Notes under the pieces: model-generated
What the model was told of the DNA's origin: nothing
What the model saw: only the letters and a program-made list of their open reading frames with translations
Databases searched by the model: none
Position numbers and translations under genes: made by a program
Assembly (NCBI GenBank): GCA_963715655.1
Contig: OY970262.1
Coordinates: forward strand, 2,356,001-2,420,000
Source of the DNA: JANQPD01 sp963715655
Lineage (GTDB): Bacteria; Bacteroidota; Bacteroidia; Flavobacteriales; Schleiferiaceae
Direction of reading: 5' to 3'
Length of the DNA stretch: 64,000 nucleotides
Shown here: positions 25,233-33,435 of the stretch, piece after piece
Numbering within the stretch: position 1 is the stretch's first letter
Layout: each line of letters starts with the position of its first letter

Positions 25233-26267
25233 TTACCGTACTCTGGCTACCTTTTGTAACTCTTCAAAACTATACTTCTCTAAAACCTTATTATCTAGGC
25301 TATAGTAAATAATTCTGTAGTTATCAGTAGGCATATTTTCGCCCAGCCAGTCGGCTGCATCTTCTAGCTTTTGTGCATCTAAAGGATGTAAACCTATTTG
25401 ATCTCCAACGTATAAATAGGTTTGATTTAAATACATATTTTGAATTGCTTCGTATTGATTTTCGCCAATTTTCTGACAACAAGTAGAGGCTTCAACTTGA
25501 TCCTTATTAAGGTTTGTAATAATGTTGAGTAAATTGTCCTCTCGTTGATGAATACCCCAGCCAGAAAGGGGCAACAGAACATCTAAATGCAATGAGTAGG
25601 AGGATAATGCTTTTTTATACTGCTTAGAATCTCGCAAATTCCAAACATAATCATCTTTTTTTCTGGTTAAATCATAAAAGGTAAGCACGGCTTCATCTAC
25701 GGGTGGCACGCCAAATTTTCCTTGATAGAGCACCTGATTTAAACGAACAGCAGCCGATAGTTTATTGTATTTAAAACGCTCTGTTTCGGTGCGCATATAG
25801 TTTAAAAACCGAAAATATTTTTCTTCTGTTTGTGCTGTCCAATCACAATCTACTTGCACTTCATTAAGCACAATTTTAGTATTTGATTCAAATTGCCCTC
25901 GTGTGCGCTGCAATAGTAGTGCAGTTCTAGCAGCTAAAAATATAACGTCTCGCTTTTCAATTTTTTCAAAAACTAAATTATCTATAAAAACCGTAAGTAC
26001 TACTTCCTTAATAAATTGCAAACTATCCGGCTTAATTTTCATGTAAGATAATTGCACTTCTTCTTGTGTGTTTGGATTCCAAAGCAAATCAAAAGCACGG
26101 ATGTACACTTTGGTATTTGGCTCGGTAGCCTCCAAAAATTGCTTTTCTTGACCTGATAATGCAAAACCTGTACGGGTATGGTAAAAACTTATTGGGTGCT
26201 GCTTACTGGTGCAGGATTGCAGAAAACAAAGCGCTGAAAACGCTATTAAATACATACTGTTCTTCAT
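25233..26267 (-). CDS. hypothetical lipoprotein
   Basis: A 344-residue predicted lipoprotein. MKNSMYLIAFSALCFLQSC is a type II signal peptide with the lipobox Cys at residue 19. The mature part starts TSKQHPISFYHTRTGFALSG and contains VDCDWTAQTEEKYFRFLNYMR, GKFGVPPVDEAVLTFYDLT and LHLDVLLPLSGWGIHQRED. The blocks NEVQVDCDWT and LTFYDLT resemble a TIM-barrel arrangement (beta strands ending in acidic residues), so a divergent glycosidase-like or polysaccharide-related fold is possible, but no catalytic pair can be named. I do not recognise a described family. It lies upstream of no other gene on its strand except the tricorn-like protease, 57 bp away, which could share its transcript. Confidence 0.75.
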   Translation of the reverse strand: MKNSMYLIAFSALCFLQSCTSKQHPISFYHTRTGFALSGQEKQFLEATEPNTKVYIRAFDLLWNPNTQEEVQLSYMKIKPDSLQFIKEVVLTVFIDNLVFEKIEKRDVIFLAARTALLLQRTRGQFESNTKIVLNEVQVDCDWTAQTEEKYFRFLNYMRTETERFKYNKLSAAVRLNQVLYQGKFGVPPVDEAVLTFYDLTRKKDDYVWNLRDSKQYKKALSSYSLHLDVLLPLSGWGIHQREDNLLNIITNLNKDQVEASTCCQKIGENQYEAIQNMYLNQTYLYVGDQIGLHPLDAQKLEDAADWLGENMPTDNYRIIYYSLDNKVLEKYSFEELQKVARVR

Positions 26268-26324
26268 GGGGTCAATGGTACAAAAACACGGCAGCAGTTT
26301 CTACTGCAAATTATTATTAGCACA

Positions 26325-29300
26325 CTATTCTTTAGCAGAGGCCAATTGTTGCAATAAGGTATCTACCGCTTTTTTAAGCTGAGGATCTTCTCCTTTCGCC
26401 TTGCTATCGGGTGCATTTTCCACTAAAATATCCGGTACAGCCGGGCCATTTTCCATATTCTGGTCGGTTGCTTTTACATACCAGCCTCTAAACGGAATGC
26501 GTACAAACGAACCATCCAACAAACCAGCACCACCGGTAGAAATTACTGCACCAAAAGTTGGCATCCCTACCAAAGTGCCTATTCCCAGAGTTTTATAGGC
26601 ATGTGAAAATATTTCAGCGTTAGAATAACTACTTTCATTACACATAGCAATACTCGGTTTTACCCATGCGCTTAGCGGCAAGCGTTCGCTATATGGGTAA
26701 TATGGTCTAAATTTCTTTTGCTCTTTTTCCAAGTTTTCCGCTGCTCCGCGCGGGATGGTGTAGGCGTGTTGTTTTACGTTTAATACAGCCATCAAATAAT
26801 CGGTTGTCCAGCCACCACCATTAAATCGGACGTCAATTACAATGCCTTCTTTACCAAATCCACTAGCTTGTAGCTCACGCTCAAAACGCTCAAAACTAGG
26901 TTTATCCATGCCTTTTATGTGAATATATCCTAACCTTCCGTTGCTGTATTTTTCCACCAACTTTTGACGCTCTTTTACCCAATCTTCATATAACTCGGTG
27001 CGTATGCTTCGGGTTGGCCTTATTACTAACTCACGTTCGCCATTACTACTTTTTACGGTAAGCAATACTTTATTTTCCGTTTGGTTATTTAATAGTGAGT
27101 AAAAATTTAGTTTTTCATTTACTTCAGTTGTGCCCACTTTCGTAATTACATCCCCTACCTGTAAGCGGCTATTTTCACGATCAGCGGGACCGTTGCGCAA
27201 TACTTTGGTTACCTCCACTCCTCTTTTAAGTGGTTTAATTTCAATACCTAACAAGCCGGTAGCTTCCTCTTGGGTCTCCTCGGGATCACTTCCGTAGATA
27301 CCTAAATGGCTGGCGTTTAGCTGCCCAAGCATTAAGCTAAATATGTAACGAAAATCCTGCGTGGTAGAAGCATTAATAGCATAAGGCTCATACTGCTTGC
27401 GTAAACCTTCCCAATTTTTTCCATGAAAATTAGGGTCATAAAAACGCTCGTTCAGCTTTTTCCATCCTTCATTAAATACCTGCTGACGCTCTTCAGGTAA
27501 GTTAATCATCATTTTAGCATTGTGCGGATAAGTAGTTGCCTTGCCTTTTTCGTGTTCAATTTTAGTGAGCTTCCCGCTTTTTATTACGTAAAGGTCTTTA
27601 CTTATAGGATCTAACTTTATCCCATTTGGCCGCTGTCCGCCATTAGTTAATTGGTTAATTTCTGTACCGTCCCACTTAATGCTGTATAAATCATAACCAT
27701 CACTTAATAAACTACTTGCAGTAAAGTAAATCGTTTCGCCATCTTTACTTATCACTACGCTTCCTTCATTTCCCGGTAAGGAAGTTACTTGCTGCAAGCG
27801 ATCATGAATATCTTCAAAATCAATTTTAATGGGCTCTACTTCCTTTTTCTTCTTTTTCTCTTCTTTTTGCTTTTCTTCGTCTTTCTTGTCCTCTTCCTCT
27901 TCTACTTTAGGCTCTTCAAAATAGTAACCTTCTTCCCTATCCTCTTGCGTTTTAAGCCAATCTTCGCGCGTAAGCCATACAAACCATACATCATTATCAC
28001 CATTATTTCGGCTGCTTACAAAACCTAATTTACTGCCATCAGCACTCCAAAACGGACTGTAATCACCACGCGGATGCATACTTACATTCACTGGTTTTAT
28101 GCCGCCATCAGCCGGAACAATAAAGATTTCATTGTTAAAATTTAAATCGCTTTGGCTATACGCTAAATAACGGCTATCCGGACTCCAAGCCAAACCTCCG
28201 GCACCATCCCAACTACTTAACAGCGTTTTTTCGTTGCTTAGTTTTCCTTCTTTATCCACCTCAGCCACCTTCACCGTATTTCCGCCAAGTAAATACACTA
28301 GTTTTTTTCCGTCCGGTGAAACCTCTACTTGCGTAATATCTTCCTTACCACTGGTTATTTGAGTTATTTTATGCTTTAAGCTAGCCTCTAGCATCGGCTT
28401 CTTTTTATCTTCGGAAGTTACTGCGTACAAATTATAATTTCCATCACGGTCAGAAGTAAATAACAGCACCGAATCATTTACCCACGCGGCTTCCAAATCT
28501 CTGTATGGATGGTTAGATAAGTTTACAGCCTCCTTTTTTTCTTCATCCATAGGTTTTACAAAAATTTCCCCATGAATAACCATCGCAACGGTTTTTCCAT
28601 TTGGTGAAAGCGTATAGCTGTCTATATTTCCGGTATATGTTTTCTTTTCAATGGGGTCAAAACGGTAGTCCGTCAACAAATTCATATTTATTTTATCCAA
28701 AGTGCCCTGCTCGCCCCGCTTTAAATAAAGTCCGTCTAACTTTTGCACTACAAATGTGCCATCAGCAAAATCAAAATGTAAAATACCATTGCTAGAAAAT
28801 TTGGTGAGTGCAACCGGTCCCGCTTCCTTCTCAATAGATTGTTTTACAAGGTTATAGGTTTTAGTTTCGGTACTGCTTAAAAATAATAAGGTAGTGTTAT
28901 CCATCCATTTTGGCAACACCTCATTGCCCTCATTATTGGTGATTTGACGATGCTCTTTAGTTTCCACATTATACAACCAAATTTCAGTGTCGGCTGGGCC
29001 ACGGTATGCTTCACGCGACATGCGGCAAGCCCCACGTACGTAGGCAATTTTTTTTCCATCAGGTGATGCAGTGGCTTGCTCGCCAACGGCATTTAAGTAA
29101 CGCTCAGGCGTGCCACCATTTTCGTTTATCGTATATACCTCCCCATCCCATTCCACTTGGGTAAATACTCTGCGGGTATTAAAAAATATTTCCCCTTTTG
29201 CTGTCCAATCGGTTGGCACATCTCCTGCTGAGTGATAGGTTAAGCGCGTGGGTGTTCCGCCCAAATTTGGAATTACAAAAACATCATCATTTCCAAAACG

Positions 29301-29552
29301 ATTTCCACTAAAAGCAATCTTTTGACCATCAGCACTATAAACCGGACTGTGCTCATACGCTTGATGAATGGTTAAGCGGGTTAATTGTCCGCTAAGCAAA
29401 CTCATGCTCCATATATCCCCTTGGTAAGAAAAAGCAATTTCATCTCCTTTTGGGCTCATAGCCGGAGTACGTAAAATTTGCTGAGCAATTGTTTGTGTAC
29501 TAAAAATTAGGATGATTAGGCAAGCCGAGAAGATTCTAAACATGGATTTCAA
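26325..29552 (-). CDS. tricorn-like S41 peptidase (PD40 propellers, PDZ, peptidase)
   Basis: A 1075-residue exported tricorn-protease homologue. A signal peptide (MKSMFRIFSACLIILIFSTQ) is followed by two beta-propellers made of PD40/WD40-like repeats (SPKGDEIAFSYQGDIWSM, SADGQKIAFSGNRFGNDDVF, SPDGKKIAYVRG and later copies). A Lys/Glu-rich linker lies near residues 555-590 (KVEEEEDKKDEEKQKEEKKK). A tricorn C1 segment (WKKLNERFYDPNFHGKNW), a PDZ domain (LLGIEIKPLKRGVEVTKVL) and the S41 peptidase domain (IVIDVRFNGGGWTTDYL; CNESSYSNAEIFSHA around residue 975 with the presumed Ser nucleophile) follow. It degrades peptides, probably in the periplasm. The length and order are those of bacterial tricorn. 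Confidence 0.94.
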   Translation of the reverse strand: MKSMFRIFSACLIILIFSTQTIAQQILRTPAMSPKGDEIAFSYQGDIWSMSLLSGQLTRLTIHQAYEHSPVYSADGQKIAFSGNRFGNDDVFVIPNLGGTPTRLTYHSAGDVPTDWTAKGEIFFNTRRVFTQVEWDGEVYTINENGGTPERYLNAVGEQATASPDGKKIAYVRGACRMSREAYRGPADTEIWLYNVETKEHRQITNNEGNEVLPKWMDNTTLLFLSSTETKTYNLVKQSIEKEAGPVALTKFSSNGILHFDFADGTFVVQKLDGLYLKRGEQGTLDKINMNLLTDYRFDPIEKKTYTGNIDSYTLSPNGKTVAMVIHGEIFVKPMDEEKKEAVNLSNHPYRDLEAAWVNDSVLLFTSDRDGNYNLYAVTSEDKKKPMLEASLKHKITQITSGKEDITQVEVSPDGKKLVYLLGGNTVKVAEVDKEGKLSNEKTLLSSWDGAGGLAWSPDSRYLAYSQSDLNFNNEIFIVPADGGIKPVNVSMHPRGDYSPFWSADGSKLGFVSSRNNGDNDVWFVWLTREDWLKTQEDREEGYYFEEPKVEEEEDKKDEEKQKEEKKKKKEVEPIKIDFEDIHDRLQQVTSLPGNEGSVVISKDGETIYFTASSLLSDGYDLYSIKWDGTEINQLTNGGQRPNGIKLDPISKDLYVIKSGKLTKIEHEKGKATTYPHNAKMMINLPEERQQVFNEGWKKLNERFYDPNFHGKNWEGLRKQYEPYAINASTTQDFRYIFSLMLGQLNASHLGIYGSDPEETQEEATGLLGIEIKPLKRGVEVTKVLRNGPADRENSRLQVGDVITKVGTTEVNEKLNFYSLLNNQTENKVLLTVKSSNGERELVIRPTRSIRTELYEDWVKERQKLVEKYSNGRLGYIHIKGMDKPSFERFERELQASGFGKEGIVIDVRFNGGGWTTDYLMAVLNVKQHAYTIPRGAAENLEKEQKKFRPYYPYSERLPLSAWVKPSIAMCNESSYSNAEIFSHAYKTLGIGTLVGMPTFGAVISTGGAGLLDGSFVRIPFRGWYVKATDQNMENGPAVPDILVENAPDSKAKGEDPQLKKAVDTLLQQLASAKE

Positions 29553-29564
29553 TTTTGTGATGTA

Positions 29565-29572
29565 CGAATATA
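29565..29572 (-). promoter_or_regulatory. possible -7 box of the tricorn-like protease gene
   Basis: The minus strand reads TATATTCG, 12 bp upstream of the ATG, one base from TAnnTTTG. A -33 element is not evident. The leader would be very short, as for hutI. Confidence 0.3.
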
Positions 29573-29623
29573 TGGTTTGCCCGACACTTGTGGCAATGCA
29601 GAACCGACATTAAGAAAATAAAG

Positions 29624-30775
29624 ATGTAAAAACCGATATTAATGCTTGGCTCAGGAGAATTAGAAAAGGAATTAGTAAGCGCGCTAAAGCGATTGGGCGA
29701 AAGCGTAATTGCCTGTGATAATTATAAAAACGCACCCGCTATGCAAGTGGCAGATGATTTTGAGGTTTTTGATATGCTTGATGGAAATACACTAGATGCA
29801 ACCGTAGAAAAACAACAACTCAAATTAATTGTACCTAAAGTAGAGTGTATAAGAACCGACCGCTTTTATACGTATGAAAAAAAAGGCTATACGGTAGTAC
29901 CAAGTGCTAAAGCTGCCAATTTCACTATGAATAGAAAGTTGATTAGAGATTTAGCTGCTAAAGAATTAGGCTTAAAAACAGCTCCTTACGCTTACGCGGA
30001 TAGCTTGAAATACTTTAAAAGCGCGGTTGAAAAGATTGGAATGTCCTGCGTTATTAAACCTTAAATGTCATCATCAAGCAAAGGACAATCAATAATAAAA
30101 AAACAAGAAGATGTTGTTGAGAAAGCTTGCTACTATGCTTTAAAAGGAAGCCGTGGCGATTTACAAGAAGTGATTATTGAAGGATTTATAGCCTTTGAAT
30201 CAGAAATCACACTGCTTACCGTAACGCAACATAATGGTGAAACGCTGTATTGCGAATTGGGCATAAGTATGAAAGTGGTGATTATCGCGAAAGCTGGCAA
30301 CCCGCACATTTACAACCAAACCTTTTTGCCAAAGCTGAGAAAATGGCTTATGAAGTAACCAAAGCATTTGGTGGTGCAGGCATTTGGGATATTGAATTTT
30401 TCATAATGAAAGATGACGTTATTTTCTCTGAGCTTTCGCCTAGGCCGCATGATACGGGCATAGAAACGCTGGAGGAAATCCAAAACTTAAACGAATTTGA
30501 ATTACATGCACGTGCAATTTTAGGCTACCCAATTCCTAAAGTAGAACTTTTAAAAACCGAAGCTTTGGCTATGTTATTAGCAAATAAAATTTCAAGCAAC
30601 CCAAGAAGTTTTAAAGGTATAAAGGATGTCTTGAAAGTGTAAAATACAGATATTAAACTATTTGCAAAATAAACCATGCGTATAAACAGATGTAGGGTTG
30701 GTTTTATTGAACGCACCTTTGAATGATTCGGCAGAAGTGCTTGCGAAAGAAGCAGCACTTTTTAAAAAAAAATAA
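29624..30775 (+). pseudogene. purT: decayed purT (formate-dependent GAR formyltransferase)
   Basis: The translated pieces follow PurT (phosphoribosylglycinamide formyltransferase 2, ATP-grasp) from end to end: KPILMLGSGELEKEL, IVPKVECIRTD, VVPSAKAANFTMNRKLIRDL, MSSSSKGQS, YESGDYRESWQP, VIFSELSPRPHDTGIETL, LFAK and LLNAPLNDSAEVLAKEAALF. They are broken at many points. The ATG at 29624 is followed at once by TAA. TAA replaces the codon between VIKP and MSSS (30062-30064). The frame shifts near 30252-30258, where about 4 bases are missing before IGHKYE. It ends early at 30640, resumes in another frame, meets TAA at 30670 and shifts again near 30690. Five lesions exclude a working enzyme. Three open pieces (29642-30064, 30065-30358, 30250-30642) could be mistaken for genes. 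Confidence 0.93.
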
Positions 30776-30832
30776 CCATAGATAGTTAAATGGTAGATAA
30801 AAATTTCGGGGCACACTAAAAGACCCTAAAAT

Positions 30833-30849
30833 TTGACTAAATTTGTCAA
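30833..30849 (+). promoter_or_regulatory. inverted repeat over a -7 box upstream of the Fic gene
   Basis: TTGAC and GTCAA are separated by 7 bases, and TAAATTTG (30838-30845), an exact TAnnTTTG match, sits between and over them, 24 bp before the ATG. The Fic protein has its own HTH domain, so autorepression at this site is plausible. Confidence 0.45.
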
Positions 30850-30868
30850 GAATTAATTAGTCATCAAA

Positions 30869-31939
30869 ATGAAAACGCTAGAAACCACTTTGAGTGCAGC
30901 ACGTAAAGATTTAAATTTAAAATTGCGTGAAGCTGCGGCAGTTACTAGCATTGATGCCGCTTTATTAAGTAAGTATGAAAGTGGTGATAGATTGCCCAGT
31001 GAAAAGCACCTATTAGCCTTAGTAGAAGGCTACAACCTTAATTTGGTAGAATTACGCAAACTTTGGGTATCCGAAAAAGTAAGCAATTTAGTGCGCTATG
31101 AGCCTAATGCAATGAATATTTTGTACGCAGCAGAATCAAGGGTAGAATATTTGATGAGCGCAAAAACCTTTGAAGTAGAAACGCTTAGCGACAGTTTACA
31201 AGCACAATTGAAGCGCATTGATACCTTGGCCATAGAATGGAAAGCTACCAAGCCTTTAAATGCGGTGCAGCTTAAGAAAATGCGTGAATATTTTAAAACC
31301 GAGTACACCTTTGAAAGTAACCGTATAGAAGGTAATACGCTTAGTTTGCAAGAAACGCATTTGGTAATAAATGAAGGATTAACCATTGGTGGGAAATCAA
31401 TGACCGAGCATTTGGAAGCTATTAATCATGCCGATGCCATAGAATTTTTGTATGAATTGGCGGGTATGCCTACTCAAGTTACCAAGCGTAATCTTTTAGA
31501 TATGCACAGGTTAATTTTAAAAGGTATTGACCGTGAGAATGCTGGTAAGTATAGAAGTATTGGCGTGCGTATTTCGGGTAGTAAACATGTGCCGCCAGAG
31601 CCTTATTTACTGCAAAGTTTAATGGATGATTACTTTGTGCATTACAAGAAGCAGCAGCATATTTTGCACCCAATAATTTTGGCCGCAGAAATGCACGAAC
31701 GCTTAGTAAGCATACATCCATTTATAGATGGAAACGGGCGTACCTCGCGCTTAGCAATGAATTTAATTTTGCTAAACTCTGGTTACACGGTAGCTAATCT
31801 TAAAGGTGATTTAGATTCTCGTATGGCCTATTATAACGCTTTAGAAAAAGTACAAGTAAATAATGATGCCGATGCTTTTTATTGCTTGGTAGCCGATGCT
31901 GCCGAAGAATCTTTAAAGGAGCACCTGAAGTTAGTGTAA
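30869..31939 (+). CDS. Fic family protein with N-terminal XRE-type HTH
   Basis: A 356-residue protein. Residues ~8-62 form a helix-turn-helix (LNLKLREAAAVTSIDAALLSKYESGDRLPSEKHLLAL). The inhibitory helix with the (S/T)xxxE(G/N) motif is at S150-x3-E154-G155 (FESNRIEGN), on the N-terminal side of the Fic core, making this a class II Fic protein. The catalytic Fic motif HPFIDGNGRTSR is at 283-294 and is intact. Such proteins attach AMP from ATP to a hydroxyl of a target protein and are held off by the Glu154 finger. No separate antitoxin gene is adjacent. The HTH and the TTGAC-N7-GTCAA site upstream suggest self-regulation. The target is unknown. Confidence 0.95.
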   Translation: MKTLETTLSAARKDLNLKLREAAAVTSIDAALLSKYESGDRLPSEKHLLALVEGYNLNLVELRKLWVSEKVSNLVRYEPNAMNILYAAESRVEYLMSAKTFEVETLSDSLQAQLKRIDTLAIEWKATKPLNAVQLKKMREYFKTEYTFESNRIEGNTLSLQETHLVINEGLTIGGKSMTEHLEAINHADAIEFLYELAGMPTQVTKRNLLDMHRLILKGIDRENAGKYRSIGVRISGSKHVPPEPYLLQSLMDDYFVHYKKQQHILHPIILAAEMHERLVSIHPFIDGNGRTSRLAMNLILLNSGYTVANLKGDLDSRMAYYNALEKVQVNNDADAFYCLVADAAEESLKEHLKLV

Positions 31940-31941
31940 AA

Positions 31942-31975
31942 AAATACCCGCTTCAAAATTTTGAAGCGGGTATTT
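31942..31975. terminator. rho-independent terminator between fic and the SusD gene
   Basis: AAATACCCGCTTCAA and TTGAAGCGGGTATTT pair perfectly (15 bp) around AATT. It is a strong bidirectional terminator for the convergent genes. Confidence 0.9.
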
Positions 31976-32000
31976 GCATTAATAAGCTACAAAGAGAATC

Positions 32001-33434
32001 TTATTTCTCCCACCAAACCTTACTGTTTATATCATCTCCACCCATTCTGGCAGCAGCCGTTGCATAATTTTGTGCATTAGTAGCTTGCTCTGATTCCGGA
32101 TATAAATAACGAGAAGGATATTGATCGTTGTTTAAGTTATCAGGACCTGGTTTCAAATTAGGAATACCGGTTCTGCGCACGTTAAACCACGCTTCGTGCC
32201 CGCAATTGATAAGTGATAGCCACTTTTGCGTTAAAATACGGTTTAGATTATCCGTAGTGTTTAGCACCACAGGCGCACTAGTAAAATATCCCGCAGGCAC
32301 TGCCACCTTGTAGTAATCAAAACTTGCCTGAATACCTTTTGTGTAATAATCATTTACGCTTCCTGAAATTAAACCACGCTCAGCAGCTTCTGCTAAGGAA
32401 AATTGTAACTCAGCATACTGCATAAACTGTCCGTCCACACCGTTTGGTACATCTCTAAAAATAGAACCAAAAAGCGATATGGTGTTTAAATCTATCCCTT
32501 GCGTATTAATTGACTCTCGGCTTAATCCATTTTGCAAACCTTTAAAATTTCCGTTTGCATTTGGCTTATAAAGCACACTTACTCTAGGATCATTCCAAAG
32601 GGTTAATACAGAATCTACCGTTTTAGTCATTCTATGCTCTTGGTACAAACCAAGACCGGCTTGGCTCATAGGAAATTGATTAGGCGCTGAGCTTAAAAAT
32701 GGTAGCACAGCATTATCCATATTACCCATCATTAAAGGTTGGTTATCAACCAAATCCTGTAAATCTGCGGAAACATTTGCTCCGGGAACATTACTAATAC
32801 GCATTAAATAACGCACACGTAATGTATGGGCAAAACGCACCCATTTACTCAAGTCATTCTTGAACATCACATCTCCTTGAATGGTAGAATTGGTGTTTTG
32901 AAGCACATTGGCCGCCTTTTCTAGTCGTGCTAAAAGCCCTGTTTCAGGATTGGTATAAATATCCTCCTGCTTATCATAGGCAGGAGTAAAATTTCCACCC
33001 CTTGCCTTAAGCGCTTCTGTGTAAGGAATATCACCCCACATATCAGTAAGTTGAGAGAATATATACACACTCATAATTTCGCCTACTGCATTGTAAGCTT
33101 CATTACTACTTTCTAAATTCTTGATAGACTCAATGTCATTCAACAATCCAAAAAGTGTATTCCAATAGCTACTATTGGAACCCATTTCGTATCTATCAAT
33201 ACGCTCAAACTCCACACTAGCAGCAAATTGTGCCAAATAGTTTGCTAGCCTGAACCCTTGTTCAAAGGCACTTCTATCCGCACTTACCGAAATTACGTTG
33301 GCCAGTAAAAACTGAGGCGTAATATTTTCAGGAGCATTAGGATTTTTATTTATCTCTTCAAAGTCTTTAGTGCAACCGTAAGCTAATAAGCCAATGGCCA
33401 GTACACTTGCTAAAATTCTTTTCATATTTTTCAT
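32001..33434 (-). CDS. SusD/RagB-family nutrient-binding outer-membrane lipoprotein
   Basis: A 477-residue lipoprotein. MKNMKRILASVLAIGLLAYGC gives a lipobox with Cys21. The mature N-terminus TKDFEEINKNPNAPENITPQFLLANV is the standard opening of the SusD-like family (SusD-like_2 type), and the TPR-like helical core includes ADMWGDIPYTEA-type QLTDMWGDIPYTEALK and the C-terminal QKWLSLINCGHEAWFNVRRTG, NDQYPSRYLYPESE. SusD lids the TonB receptor SusC at the cell surface and binds the nutrient. It is encoded 1 bp downstream of the susC-like gene. No glycosidase, peptidase or regulator is adjacent, so the nutrient (glycan or peptide) cannot be named. Confidence 0.95.
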   Translation of the reverse strand: MKNMKRILASVLAIGLLAYGCTKDFEEINKNPNAPENITPQFLLANVISVSADRSAFEQGFRLANYLAQFAASVEFERIDRYEMGSNSSYWNTLFGLLNDIESIKNLESSNEAYNAVGEIMSVYIFSQLTDMWGDIPYTEALKARGGNFTPAYDKQEDIYTNPETGLLARLEKAANVLQNTNSTIQGDVMFKNDLSKWVRFAHTLRVRYLMRISNVPGANVSADLQDLVDNQPLMMGNMDNAVLPFLSSAPNQFPMSQAGLGLYQEHRMTKTVDSVLTLWNDPRVSVLYKPNANGNFKGLQNGLSRESINTQGIDLNTISLFGSIFRDVPNGVDGQFMQYAELQFSLAEAAERGLISGSVNDYYTKGIQASFDYYKVAVPAGYFTSAPVVLNTTDNLNRILTQKWLSLINCGHEAWFNVRRTGIPNLKPGPDNLNNDQYPSRYLYPESEQATNAQNYATAAARMGGDDINSKVWWEK

Positions 33435-33435
33435 C

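Noticed and set aside
29642..30642. Three separate small genes
   Set aside because: All three are consecutive pieces of one decayed purT.
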